Positions 34,560 to 46,119 of a stretch of 64,000 nucleotides of DNA are shown piece by piece. This DNA comes from Ganoderma boninense. Lineage: Eukaryota; Basidiomycota; Agaricomycetes; Polyporales; Polyporaceae. Under the pieces are notes generated by a model. It was not told the DNA's origin. It worked only from the letters and a program-made list of their open reading frames with translations, and searched no databases. The stretch spans positions 1,101,967 to 1,165,966 of the forward strand of contig CM035315.1 of the NCBI GenBank assembly GCA_002900995.3. Reading direction: 5' to 3'. Within the stretch, counting starts at the first letter, position 1. Each line of letters begins with the position of its first letter. The position numbers and the translations under genes were made by a program.

Positions 34560-35640
34560 GGCGCGTGGGGATGGTTTTCATTGATTTGGAGTTGGGTGAA
34601 GGTAACGTCTGGGTTCGTCTCTGTTAAATTCTGGTCGGTTCAGGCGGTCGGACTGGGGAGCTTCGCATGCATTCCATACATTCACACATTCACACATTCA
34701 CACATATCCCACATCCCATATCCCATATCCACATCCATATTCACATCCATTCCATTTGCACCACTTCAGATCCATCTACATCGCACGCACGCGCATCGCA
34801 TATAGGTTTCGCTGGGCATTGCTGGTACTCTTTTGGTCGGTTGCTTGGTCCCCTGGCGGTCGGGTGGTTGTGCAGACGAAGCGCGAGGGGGGGGAGGGGG
34901 AGCCCGCATGGCGAAATGTTCGGCGTATCGAGTATCGTATCTTATTGTGTCCGGTTCCGTCTGTTTGTTTGTCTTGTTTCCTTGATTCTCCGTTACGGTC
35001 GCTGCCATCTATCCCACGTAATCACTCCCTCTCCCCTCCTCGAATTTTTGCATAAATGCGTACATATATCTCCATATATATCATATATACCTTAGTGTTC
35101 ACGATCGCTTCGCTACTGCTGCGACCTCCTCATTGTTAGACAAAGTGCGTCTTGTATCGATCTTAAAGCATGTGCACTGCCATTGAGTGCTGCCATTAAC
35201 ATCTTGAGGGTGCGCTCCTTGACCGCCATTACCACTACTGTAAGTGAAAGGAAATTACTTTGCGGAATAATGTAAGCTTCACTGAGGAAACGGGATGGTT
35301 TGTGGACGTGTTGGGTCAGGAAAAAAGACGTTGCTGTGCTGGATGGTAGCACAGATCTGAATCTAGAGGCTGAGCCTTTTGGCGCCGAGCCGTAAAGGAG
35401 TCACGGTCGTCATGCTGGTCAGCCAACTACGCGGCACCTGGTATCAACGTCGACAGGAACTTGACCCTCTTTAAAAGAGGCCACGAATTGCGAAGCGATA
35501 TGCTCGTTCATCAAGGCTTCGCCGAGGTGTTACTAGTCCTCAGGCTGTCCGGGGCTCGTCACGCCGGTCCACCGTCCGCCCAGTGATCTTGATCGTTCTA
35601 GATCGGCACCTTCGCCCCTGGGCTCTGCCAGAGGTCTCGT
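34560..35640. other. 3' flank of RRM gene with simple repeats
   Basis: Contains a degenerate CACATT/CCATAT tract (34668-34760). No gene recognised between here and the F-box remnant. Confidence 0.45.
34668..34760. repeat. Degenerate (CACATT)/(CCATAT) microsatellite
   Basis: Runs of cacatt, then catatcc/cacatcc units, in the 3' flank of the RRM gene. Confidence 0.8.
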
Positions 35641-36090
35641 CTTCGGTGGCCTCTCATTGTGCAAGACCTGTACCTCAGCACCGGCGCGGAGTAGATGGCC
35701 AACTCGTTCGGGGTGCACGTCATTGCGGATCTCGTGCTTGAGGCCGCTCGTGTGAGGGCGGAGCGCGATGCCCCCCTCGCACTCGTCGACTTGGAGTTCG
35801 ACCTCTTACGGTCAACCCCGGTCGTTCCTCATCGGTGGATGCTGTGGGTCATCCATACGGTGTGCCAGAAGTTTGACTTCAGGATCTATCACGGTCGTTG
35901 TCATATACCTCGACGGCTTAAGTTGGCGAGCTCTTCACGCACGCCGCGGAGCAGCAGCGCTTGCTGAATGGAACTCGGAATGAATACGCAAGTACAGAGC
36001 AGACAGCTGAGGAGGCCACCGATTCCACGCCGGAAGAAGCGGTCGACTGCGAACAGGACACAACCGTTGATATCAAGATCGAACACCTAG
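35641..36090 (+). pseudogene. F-box gene remnant (C-terminal part)
   Basis: Matches the C-terminal part of F-box protein 3. The segment LVLEAARVRAERD...LVDLEFDLL, STPVVPHRWMLWVIHTVC and FRIYHG aligns with LVLDALRARAD...LSLEHEI, STPLAAHRWMLRDISSLC and FRCRICKG there. Just upstream, WPLIVQDLYLSTGAE is followed by an in-frame TAG (35692-35694), and downstream the frame shifts before an acidic stretch (HAAEQQRLLNGTRN) that ends at a gtgagt donor near 36090. No F-box is present. It is a truncated, interrupted copy. Confidence 0.6.
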
Positions 36091-36757
36091 TGAGTTATTG
36101 CCAGCTTCTGTCAGGGACTCTCCGATGCAGGAGCTGACGAAGTGCTCGGGTGTTCAGTTTTCACATTGGGTGGTGTTATTCAAGCAGCTGCAAGAAGTTG
36201 TTCCAAAAGTCGTGTAGCGTTCAGTGCTTCCCAGGTAAAGTGGTATCTGATGGCATGGTTAACACTCCCGTCGAACGTCGTTCTTACAACCAAATTGTCC
36301 AGCGTGGCAAAGCCTTACTCATGCCATAATATGGCCCCGTCGAGCCTTCAATAAACTGCAGGGAGATCGGGTCCCAAGGATTTCAAGATGACGACGGACC
36401 TTCTCTGCGGTTGATCGCGCTTTTTGTTTGGTTTTGTGCCGAGTTCGCACGCAATGGCTGCTAGCAATTGGACCTTCGGTAGAGGTTGAAGGATTGTACA
36501 GTACGTAAACCTGCACACGCGAGACGTCTACTGAGAGTCACGTCGCGTAAATGAATTGGTGGAATTACATCCTGGGTCATGTCCCCGAGAATGGATACTT
36601 AAACGAACCGGGATGAGGAACCACTTGGTGGTGCTGCGGCCCACGTAGGGACTGGCAGAGCGCAACTGTCAACAAAAACTATTCCAACGAAGCTCGATCG
36701 TCTCACATGACATCTTATGGGATACCATCTCGCTCAATGTTACACGTCAACCCCTAC
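36091..36757. other. Spacer, F-box remnant to P450-B
   Basis: No gene recognised. Confidence 0.35.
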
Positions 36758-39259
36758 TTACCCCAGTGTAGCTACTAACCCAACTTTCAAGGGGAGGGAG
36801 GGGTTTTCCTCGTCTCCGACAGACGGGTAGATTATCCCCGCGAGATTCCACTTGATCGCATGTTCAGTGTGCTCGAACGTGAATGTCGAGAGGGGCACAG
36901 CCAAAACCACCTCTGAAATGGGCAGCAATAGAATAAATCGGCAGTAGAGAGGGGCGGTTATGTGCATACGCACTCATTTCCAGCTGGGAGAACTTGAAGC
37001 CACTGTATGCCATGATCAGCACCCAATTGTGTGGATGGAGAGTGAGGGAGTCCCGCACATGCAAGCCCGTCCGCCGCCCCAGAACGTCATCCTACAGAAA
37101 AGTGCGTGCAATCAGTGCCTCGTCAATGAAGGTCCCAGAAGAGGCAGCGCACAAGTTCGAGTACACCCCCGGGATCTTTGCGTCCAATACGGCCTCAGGG
37201 AGGCGCGACAACCGCCGTTCCGGCTTTCCTTCGTACGCATCTTCGCCCCAGAGTGCCTTCCGGGTATTCGACGAGTAGATCCCGACAAATACGGACGTAT
37301 CTTTGGTGATGGGGACTTCGTGCATCACCGTTCCGTCGCGGCCGCGGACAGGCTCCGACAGCGATAGCACGACATCTTCTCGGTTCAGGACCCGAGTTGA
37401 GATGCGAGTCAGTCAACGCGAGTGAGCAGACGCGAAGAGAGCAACGATATCCCGAAACGCACTCTCGGAACCTGAATGGAGATGGAGGGAAGCTGGTTTA
37501 ATATCTAATCAACACTGGCTGACTCGATCGACTGGGCCGAGCAGAGACCTACAGTCGCAGCGTCTCGCGGCACACGGCGTCGAGGTACGGGAAGCCCACA
37601 AGCTCGTCGTAGCCCAAGTCCTTTCCGCCATTCTTCGTTTTCGCATCAAGAAGCTCTCGGCGTAGTCTGGCTTGAGCTGCGGGGTGCTTCGCCAGTAAAT
37701 CGAGGATCATTGAGAGAGCATTAGATGTTGTATCCGTCGCCGCCGTGGTCAGAGTCCTGCGTGGAGAACATTATGCAGGGAGCACAATCGAGAAGAAGGC
37801 GACGACTCACGATATCTGTCCGATCAACTCTTCATCCGACAGCCGGCCATTGTTGTCTGCAGCCAAGTTCGCCCTCACTGTCCCGAGGTCAATTAGTATC
37901 TCATCTTCGGGAGAGAAGCAAAGACGTACACATGATACTCATTAGATCCTTCCCTTCACGGAGCAGCTCTTGGCGCCTTCATCGCCCTTCGAAAGCGCAG
38001 CTTTCCTTGTGCTGTAAATGTGGACGGCACTGTCGTGTAGCGTGTTTACCACACGTCGCAGCTGCTGGAACCCCTTGTGCGGAATTATCTCGGCGAGATA
38101 CCGCCTCAGCGACAAAGGGATCGCCCTTTCGATATATGGCCAGAACTGGAGGTACGCGGGTAGAGTGTATTGTGATGGGCTGAAACCGACAACTCAGCAA
38201 TAGATAATGGTCCTTCATCGGAAAGAGAGACAGGGCTTACGTGGGCAGCTTGGCGGCGTCTCCGTATGTGTCGCTGCTCTCTTCCGCGAGTGAGTCAAAC
38301 GAGCACCCAAGGCCAGCCTGTCCTATAAGTTCGACAGCCGTCCGCGCCATCCAGCTGACCACGTTGATCTCCTTCGGACCATCCTTGACAATGTTCTCGA
38401 GCGCCATACGAAGCTGACGAACACCTCTTGTTACACTTACGAAAGCGAAGCGTCCAACAATCCTCACCTTGTGCGTCACCTCGTAGAAGATCGGAAGCAT
38501 TTCTCTCACGTGGTTGATGTTGAACGCGGGGTTCAGCATCTTCCTCTGCCGGCGGTGCTGTTCACCTGTTCATCCATGTTCAAGTTGACCTCTCCAGGTC
38601 AGGATATCTCCAGAAACTTGTGTCTGAATGCTCACCGGTCGCGGACAAGAGACCAGGTCCAAAGAGCAATACGTTTGCCCTAGAGGGGAGAGGGAAGCGA
38701 ACGTTCCGTTTGGCTGAGCCGTACAGTGCACGCGCTGTATGAATGCTTACCGGAGAAACCAAAGCGCCTCATCATAGACATAATACTCCTTGACGGCAAT
38801 TGTATGCATCGCCTTCGGGTCGAATACGTACACGATTTTTCGCTGGGCACCCGCAATGAGAAGCGGGGTCTTCAGCGAAGACCGTAATCATGGGACAGGC
38901 GTACCCCGAAGTGGCCATGAAGCACGGAGATGGGTCCATATTGCTCGAATCGCCTGTGAAACGCCCAACCCTGTTTGTCATATAGCTGCTTGAGGTTCCC
39001 TTGTCGCAGTCGCAAGGGAAATTTAGGGTTAGAACGAATAGCCGGCCTATCGTTCACGCGTGCGTGCCGACTCACCGAACAAGATAGAGGGACTCGGTGA
39101 CCCGGGCAAATTATCCAAAGCGGTCTTCACGAAGTACGGTCGCAGGTCCGTCCAGAGGAAGTACGTCGCGGCGCAAACCAGTACGGCCTGGAGAGAGGCC
39201 TCAGTTATCGTGCCGAGAGCACAGAAGTCGAAGCGGGGACCCCAGTGTTCGGCGGGCAC
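36758..39259 (-). pseudogene. Cytochrome P450, copy B (paralogue of A, probably decayed)
   Basis: Paralogue of P450-A with the same exon plan. Recognisable: SLQAVLVCAATYFLW anchor, LDNLPGSPSP, YVFDPKAMHTIAVKEYYVYD, RRQRKMLNPAFNI, the I-helix with TDTTSNALS, ETLRL, and an intact heme loop MTFWGGGRACIGFKFSQLEM (split by an intron as in A). Damage: the codon aligned with the copy A start is ATA, not ATG (39197-39195 area), with no in-frame ATG in the exon; one base is missing near 37968-37975, breaking GDEGAK / ELLREGKDLMS; and WKPERWLSR of copy A is GKPERRLSR here, losing two tryptophans of the PERF/PERW region. The frame break alone could be an assembly error, but the start and motif changes suggest loss of function. 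Confidence 0.7.
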
Positions 39260-40606
39260 TAACGGGAGTGGGAGGGGAGCCGACGACGGAAGCCCTATCC
39301 TAAATATACCGTAGCTCTACCTCTACAAATACGGACCTACCAGTACCAAGCCAAAAGCAATGATATGCGCTCTATGAACTCGGAGAGGATCTTGCACGTT
39401 CCAGAGTCCGGGCTTGCGCAAACCGCGCGAGCCTGCCACGGACGGGGAACGAGACTTACTACGGGCGGGTACAAGATACGACGACCGCCCGCACCAAGCA
39501 GGGGCATTCCTGAAAGGTCAAAGCAGCTGTGGGGATCCGACCGCGTTGGAAGGGCGCTCACGGACCTTCGAATTTCCGGTGTAAGTATTTCGCAGCCTGG
39601 AAGCCGCGAAGTGCTGCAACTCCGACTGACATTAGAACCGCTTGGAACCGCTGCTCGGAGAAGACCCCTACCGGATGCACAGTGCAAGATCGGCCTAGTC
39701 TCCACCATACCATCGACTACTGGTACTGAGGCCGTGCACGGAAGCACGATGACCTTCCCGTATCCTTCTGCTGCTGGGAAACCCTTCTAACTTGAACTAT
39801 GCACGGTGGCCCGATGCATACTTCGGCCCGTCGACGTTCGATAGTGGCATCGGCGGGCCAGGGTCCAGACGCGTACAGCGACCACGAGCCAAACATCTTT
39901 TTCGCTCAACTGGCCGTAGCACAGGTTGCCCTACCGCCCGATGCCTAAATGTCCCCCGACTCCCATTTTATTTGCAGGAGAACATTGCCGTCTTTGGGGC
40001 CTTCACAAGGTCACTCCCATATGCCATGATTTGCTTTCTGTCTTGCTTTCCTGATGTCTGGCCCGCTCGTCATCGGGCGCTTCTTTGTAGTTAATCATTC
40101 TGTGGCGTTTCGTACCAGGTGTGTAGGGAAATAAGACGCAACACACACCATGAGCTGATTGAATTTCTCGAATCCTGCGCGGTGCCGTAGACGAGGACTC
40201 CCAACAGATGTGTTCGTTCAGGCGAACTTGGAGTTGGCTGGATCGCTCTTCCGTCTAGACACTATTCATCAAGGCCTACCAATAAATAAGGTCAGTAAGA
40301 GCGCGAACAGCAACCAGAGAAATGACAGGACGTCAGGCTAATAGCTTTGCTTGTGCGAGCGACAAATAATAAGGTCCGGTCTGGAAATCCTCGCTCGCCA
40401 TGGCTTCAGTGTGGCCGACTGCTCAGAATCAGACCATCGAGCGATGAGGCCACGAGAGTCCATCTTGAAGGAGGGGCGGTCCAAAGACAAAGCGTGACAT
40501 CGATAGCAACCTGGTATGTAGGGCATTACAGATATGCAAGGGGCATCAGGTACATTAACTCCGGTACTTTTGCATGTGAGCGATACCGAGCGAGGTCGTC
40601 TAGGAT
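39260..40606. other. Intergenic, P450-B to ERG2
   Basis: About 1.3 kb. A minus-strand TATATTTA (near 39300-39310) may be the old P450-B promoter. No gene recognised. Confidence 0.4.
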
Positions 40607-41473
40607 CTAGATTTTGCCAATGAGGAGGTTGCGGATGTTCTCGCGCGCTGTGATGCGGACGGTGTGGTAGAAGGACCAGTAGTCCAACGTGGACGAGAAG
40701 ACGTCGGCGAGGCCAAAGGGAAGCATGAGCGGGATCCATCCTGACAAGCGCAACAGGAGCATCTGAGCATTTGCGAGAAGAGAGAAAACGCGCAAGATAA
40801 AAAGAAGTGACGTACCACGCGCATATTCGAGGGCGAAGCATCCTTTGTGCATCTTGTACTGCTTGACATGCCCACGCGGTAGGTGGTGCACATCGCCGGG
40901 GCGGTAGACCTCCATGGTGAGGTTGGGGGGATTGAATGCCCACTGTTCCCCAACGAGGATGTTGAAGTAGTCGTCGGCGGTGTGCACACCGCTGTGGCCT
41001 TCCGTGCCGATCGGGGTTCCGAAGACGATGAGGTATTCAGTGATGCTAGCGTGGATGATGTACATTGCACCCATGGCACCACCCGCGTTGTTAAGCACCC
41101 ATTCGGAGGAGTTGGTATTCAGGGCAATGACAGAAGACGGGTGCTCCGCAGTGAGGTTGGAGACGATGTGGGGAATGATAGCATTGATGTCGTCTGGATG
41201 CGCCTTGACCGCGTCCTGGGCGAGTGCATGAAGGGCCTCGGGGGTGAAGACGTACCAGCGGTCCTGTGCAACGAATATGTCGGTCGGTATTCCAGTTGAA
41301 CAGAGTGCATTTGAGAGTGTAGAAAGTACATACCTTTATACGGTCAAGGAAACTGCAAGTCACGTAGACAACGAACGCGATCACGGCTCGCGTCGCCCAT
41401 TCCTCAAGCAAGACGCGGGGGCGGACGCGTCAGATCCTCGTGCTGGCTTGGTTCCCGACTTCGTAGAGGGCAT
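40607..41473 (-). CDS. ERG2: C-8 sterol isomerase (ERG2 / sigma-1 receptor family)
   Basis: ER membrane enzyme of ergosterol synthesis that moves the C8 double bond to C7. Exons about 41473-41334, 41263-40816 and 40740-40607. Hydrophobic N-terminal segment RAVIAFVVYVTCSFLDRIK is the membrane anchor. The body is a clear ERG2 match: DRWYVFTPEALHALAQDAV, ALNTNSSEWVLNNAGGAMG, YLIVFGTPIGTEGHSGVH, DDYFNILVGEQWAFNPPNLT, MEVYRPGDVHHLPRGHVKQY, MHKGCFALEYARGWIPLMLP, ending ENIRNLLIGKI. The start is uncertain: ATG 41473 (MPSTKSGTKPARGS) is one frame away from the anchor, so either a base is missing near 41410 or there is an undetected 5' intron. Divergent to SPC2. Confidence 0.92.
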
Positions 41474-41956
41474 GCCGTCGATCGAATTGTGAGCAAAGGC
41501 TGTGAGACGGGAGGCGGGGGCTGCAGACCTCGGCGTAGAAGTGGAGGGAGGATTTATAGTCGACGGCCTGCTCAACAAGTGGAACGATTCACGACCCACT
41601 CTGTTCCACGCTCGTCAACAACGATGACACACGGTCCGCCGAACCAATCCCTGGCAGACGAACCGATCCAGACGCCTCGAAGTTGAACCAAAGAAGCGGC
41701 GGGGATAAGCGAGGATGATAGCCGAGTGGCCACGTTGCGGAGCGTGCTTTGCTCGATTGGAGCGTGGCCCGTCGTCGTGTCTTCTCCCTGCCTTCTCTCA
41801 TCTCTCCACCCGTCTCTCCACCTTGTGCCTGCTTGTTATCTTCTCATTTATAACGCGATACCCGGGACCACAACGCTCTCAACTTCTCCTCTTGCATCGC
41901 CTCCGTACGACCTCAACAACAGTTCAAACACTCAAACCACTTCGACATCCTCCGCT
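41474..41956. promoter_or_regulatory. Divergent ERG2 / SPC2 promoter
   Basis: Minus-strand TATAAAT (41558-41552) lies about 80 bases upstream of the ERG2 ATG candidate. The SPC2 side is CT-rich (41775-41835). Confidence 0.5.
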
Positions 41957-43654
41957 ATGGCACCTCGATCTCGCAAGGGTCGTTCCTCGCCCTCGCCCGT
42001 TCCCCCAGCATCCAACGGAGATACGCCACCACCACCGCCACCCAAGGAAGAACAGGGCGCACCCCATAGGTCCAGTATCGACGCGCTTCTCGTCCCCGTC
42101 TCCGCCGCAGAGCGAGAGGAGGTCAAGGTGAACAACGCGAGCGCGACAGACATGAAGCATGCATGCGACGACGCCCTCAAACGAGTACGTCTCCCCCTCA
42201 TCTCGTCTCCGTAGTTTCTCCAGACTGCGGCGGTCGTCGAGGGGTACATGCCATCTCATCTCACAACCACAACCACACGCACAGCGGTGTGGTGGGCGCC
42301 CGAATCATTCTCCATGCCACCGTGCATTCGAGCACGAGACATTCTTTCTGCTGCAATCCGGCCATCGCGCGCGTGCAATGTGTTCCAGACCAGCATTGCA
42401 CACTCCGGCTGGTTCTCAAGTTGATAGTCGCGTGCGCGGTTGTGCGCGTATTGATGTAGCATGGAGGCGTGGCCGGCCGCGTGCACCCCAACGTGCCCGC
42501 CAAGTATCATAGAGCCTCATTAAGCGACTATATGCGTGCCTGCGCCGCCATTTAGCCCTTCTATCTCGTTTTACTGTGCATACATGAGGCCAATACGTTG
42601 GTGCTGACACGTTTTCTCGTAGTTCCTCGCCAGACCGGACCTCTTCAAGCAGATTCACACACATACAGACGTCCGTCTCGCCCTGGGTTGGTTGTCGGTG
42701 CTCGTAGCTGGCGCGACAGGTCTCTATGGCTGGAAAATACCCTTCGAGCAGAGTAAGCCCGCAGTATGGGCTGGTGTCATCCTGTGAGTGTTTTCAACTT
42801 CTCTCAACAATTGCGTGCTCTTTCCTCGTCAGTGAAGGGATCACGCGTTCCTTGGCGAGATTCATTTTTCCCCATCTCGTTTGAAGCCTCCTTATTCTGC
42901 CTCACCCTTTCCACGCGTCTCGGTACCGTGTCGCCTACTGCAGTCGTTCTCGATGGTCGGGTAGCTGTGTCGGCGGACGAGACTGGCGCTCTCCTTATCG
43001 CCCATGATTTCCGACGTCTTAGTTGGGCCGTCTCTGCGCCCCCAGCACCGTGGTAGTCTTCCACCTCCAATACTGTGAAAGCCTCATGAGTCCAGTCACC
43101 GCAGTTTGTCGGTATCACATGCTGGATAGTCGACAACGCAACCGCCTTGACACGTCGCCCTATCCATCCCAGACAACTCCTTTTTGAACGCGCAGCTGAC
43201 TGTTCATCTGCCAGCTACGTCGTCCTCACCGTCATCCAAACTCTCTACGCCTACTTCGTCGAGGGCGACACCGTATTCGTCGGCAGGCGGAAGACGTTTG
43301 ACAAGCGCGTGAGTGCCCTCCCTCCCATGCAGCCTCCTCCCGTCCGGCCGTCGATTCTGACATCCCTTCCCCACACTGCCCTGGGCTGCACGCCATCCGC
43401 AGATCGTGACGGAGCGGATAACCATCACCGCGAAGCCGACACCGTCCTCGCCCTCGTCTCCGCCAGGCTACGCACTCGGGCTCGCATACGTCCGCTCCGC
43501 GGCGGGCGGCAAGACGCTGCTGGGCAAGGGCCGCGCATCCGAGGAGCGCCCGTTCACCGCGTTCTTCGACGAGGCGGGCGTGATGGACCAGGAGCGCTTC
43601 GAGCGCTGGGTCGGCGAGGTCGTCGGGCGCGTCATGGACGGCAAGGCCGAGTGA
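41957..43654 (+). CDS. SPC2: Signal peptidase complex subunit 2 (SPC25)
   Basis: Accessory subunit of the ER signal peptidase, which removes signal peptides at the translocon. Four exons: 41957-42184, 42623-42783, 43215-43308, 43403-43654; the first two introns (438 and 431 bases) are long for this window. Pro-rich cytosolic N-terminus, conserved VNNASATDMKHACDDALKR and FLARPDLFKQIHTHTDVRLA, two membrane segments (LGWLSVLVAGATGLYGW; AVWAGVILYVVLTVIQTLYA), then TVFVGRRKTFDKRIVTERIT, an extended TAKPTPSSP segment and the tail FTAFFDEAGVMDQERFERWV. The order and topology fit SPC2. The frame is intact. Confidence 0.93.
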
Positions 43655-44126
43655 TGTGCATGGCATGGGCTGCAGTCTGCTAGGGGGGTCGGGAATAGGG
43701 AAAACGCAGGGCTCTCGGCTCAGCTTGGTGGACGCTGGACGGTTGTTTAGGCTTTATGGTAAGTATCCGATGTCGTGTTGTCTCTCGTGTGGCACGTCGC
43801 GGGCGCGCGGCGCCGCTACTGGTACTTAGGGTGGTGGGCGGGCCCGTGTGTGTATGTGTAAATTGTGCATATTATCCGAGTCGTCCCTTCCTTTCCGTTG
43901 CGCGCCCTCTAGTGAAGGGCGCACTCTTGCGCCTGAAGACCTCAAGAGCATCTGCGTTTGCAGTGTTCGGTGGTTGAGCATTTGTCACGGTGCTGGGTCT
44001 CTCGATGCTCTGACGAAGTGTTGAGATCGAGGTCAAGGGTATAGCATTTGCAGTCTTACTACATAACGAAGCGCCGAGCCGCTCCCAGTCAGGTAAATTT
44101 TTTTGGGGGGTTAAATGCTCTCTGTT
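43655..44126. other. Convergent spacer, SPC2 to GST-A
   Basis: 3' flanks only; a G8-type run at 44104-44109 after a T-rich stretch. No gene seen. Confidence 0.4.
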
Positions 44127-45197
44127 CTACTTCGTTTCTTCCTGATCCAGCTCCTCGTAGTGCCTGAAGATGCCATTGCCGAACTTCAGCCTCCGTCCGC
44201 TCTCCAGGTACTCCTTGATCCCCTTCTCCCCCTGCACATGCTCATACAGCGCGAACACGTTCGCGTACTCGCCCTCCTCCTTCAGCTGTCCCATCCGCCT
44301 CGGGAACGCGAACAGCATGCCGGCCATGACATGGAACAGCACCAAGTCCGCCGCGGTCGCCTGCTTCCCGACCAGTACACACGCGCGCCCTCGACGTCGA
44401 CGTCTGCGGTCGCGGGGTTCGTCTTGAGCACGTTCTCGAAGTACGCGAGCCAGCGCGGGATGCGCTCCCTGCGGAACACCTCCGCCGCGCGCGCAGGCCT
44501 CGGCCTTCTGCTCCTCGTAGAAGAGCGCGATCGCGAGCGGGTGGTGCACGTTGTGCGCCTCGGTCTGCCAGTCGAGCGCGCTCAGCACGAGCTGGCTCAC
44601 CGCCGCGCGCTCCGCCTCCCCCGTCTCCAGCTCGTCCTCGCTCAGCTCTTTGACGGCCGCGCGGCCCTCCGCCGTCAGCAGGTTGAGCTTGCTGCCCGCA
44701 GCGCCCGCGAGGCCGCAGCGCGGGGCGATGAGGTTGAGGATGGCGCCGGTCTGGGAGACGACGCGGCCGGAGGGGAGCTGGAGCGCGGGCGGGGCGAAGT
44801 GCGGCGGGTGCCCGACGTGCGAGGGGGAGGAGAGGTGCTGCATGAGGGTCTGCGGCGCGTTGTGCTCGGTGTAGGGGATGCCGGCGTACTCGAGCGCGAG
44901 GCGGACGTACTCGCCGCGCCCGGGGAGGCCGGGCCACTGTATGTGGACGCGGGTCAGGCAGGCTGGCATGCGGCGAACGGAACGGGACTCGGATGGGGAA
45001 GGAGGGGGACGTACGTAGTAGAGGACGTAGTCCTCGGTGCGCTGTTTCTTTTCGGGGCGGGTCGAGCTCATCGTGCGTGCGGGGACGTGAACGAGACGGT
45101 TGGCGTAGGCGGAGTGGAGCCTTGCGGAGGGTGCGATGTATTGAGCCGGTGCGAACCCGCGAGTCCTGAGGACGGTGTTGAGTTTGGGGACAGGCAT
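44127..45197 (-). CDS. Glutathione S-transferase, copy A, with N-terminal leader (two frame breaks)
   Basis: GST-fold protein. From ATG 45197 a 42-residue Arg/Ala-rich leader (MPVPKLNTVLRTRGFAPAQY, then SARLHSAYANRL) precedes a second ATG (45072) where the sequence shared with copy B begins, MSSTRPEKKQRTEDYVLYY. An intron follows (about 45015-44940), then WPGLPGRGEYVRLALEYAGI (thioredoxin-like N-domain) and VVSQTGAILNLIAPR (glutathione-binding loop region), then the helical C-domain ending FRHYEELDQEETK. Against copy B an extra base near 44492 and a missing T near 44374 leave about 40 residues out of frame. The leader looks like a mitochondrial presequence (Arg-rich, no acids). A TATA box (45230-45224) and TGACGTCA (45250-45257) lie upstream. 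Confidence 0.83.
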   Translation of the reverse strand: MPVPKLNTVLRTRGFAPAQYIAPSARLHSAYANRLVHVPARTMSSTRPEKKQRTEDYVLYYVRPPPSPSESRSVRRMPACLTRVHIQWPGLPGRGEYVRLALEYAGIPYTEHNAPQTLMQHLSSPSHVGHPPHFAPPALQLPSGRVVSQTGAILNLIAPRCGLAGAAGSKLNLLTAEGRAAVKELSEDELETGEAERAAVSQLVLSALDWQTEAHNVHHPLAIALFYEEQKAEACARGGGVPQGAHPALARVLRERAQDEPRDRRRRRRGRACVLVGKQATAADLVLFHVMAGMLFAFPRRMGQLKEEGEYANVFALYEHVQGEKGIKEYLESGRRLKFGNGIFRHYEELDQEETK

Positions 45198-46119
45198 AGT
45201 ACCGCTGCACGGGCGGTAGGCCGCTTTATAGTCGGCAGGAGAGTTATGATGACGTCATTGGACGTAGTCATATGAGACCTGTGTGTCGAGATGTCTGCCC
45301 CGGCTTTGCGGAGGGTTCAGAGCGAGGGTCGACTGGTGCCGTTCCTGGTCTGGGACCGTGGACTTCGAAGGCTGCGGTGATGGATTCTTGTGGCTTACAG
45401 TCATTCACCGGTCCGTCGGATATTACTTCTGCTAGCATGAGGCTAATTGAATTTTCAGCTCTCCGAGCCCCCTTGCATCTCTGACTCTAACTCGATCGTA
45501 CCTTAGATGCACTGCACATTGGCAACTGCTGTGCCTTGTAAAAAGTCTCATCCACATCCGTGACGCATAGACCTTGCTATGTCGAGATCAACATTGGAAA
45601 GTAGGACTTTTAGGATCACTGTGGCTTACCCTCGGAGTTTCGGAGCTTGGGAGTATGGAATGAAGTTCACGATGGTCTCTGTATGACGATGAAATATTCA
45701 GTCTTACTGTAATCTAAGGACCATGGTCCTTTATGTCAGAATCGCGAAGACGACCTCCAGTGGGGAAATATCCAGGATCAGACGCCCTGTCACACCTGCC
45801 TTTAGAGGGCGAAAACTCAGAATGCTTAGCCCACTGTATGTTCTGTCCTCATGCCGGCGGCCGTCAGGACGCGTAAGGTTCGAGCGTGAATCAATGCTTA
45901 TTGAGAATGAGAATGATTCTCACGTCAGTTCACGCCCTCGTCAAATTCCTTACGTATTGCCTCCCAGTCATCCGAGTCTATGCAACTTGAATCACGCCGA
46001 GGTCTGACAGACCTGATTAATATTGAAATTACCTCCTCCTTGCCTTCTCCCTCGAGGTCGCTATATAACTACCCTGCCATGCCAAAGCAGGTACACAACA
46101 GCACTCCGTTGGAGGAAGC
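45198..46119. promoter_or_regulatory. GST-A promoter and duplicated upstream segment
   Basis: Minus-strand TATAAAG (45230-45224), a CRE/ATF-type TGACGTCA (45250-45257), then tagtcatatga. The same order is found upstream of GST-B, and similarity continues in patches to about 45960 (for example tgagaatgattct near 45905 against cgagaatgattcg near 49759). The far end carries a TATA (ctatataact, 46061-46070) for a small gene on the plus strand. Confidence 0.6.

Noticed and set aside
44115..45275. 386-residue open frame on the plus strand
   Set aside because: Exact antisense shadow of GST-A; a similar shadow exists opposite GST-B.
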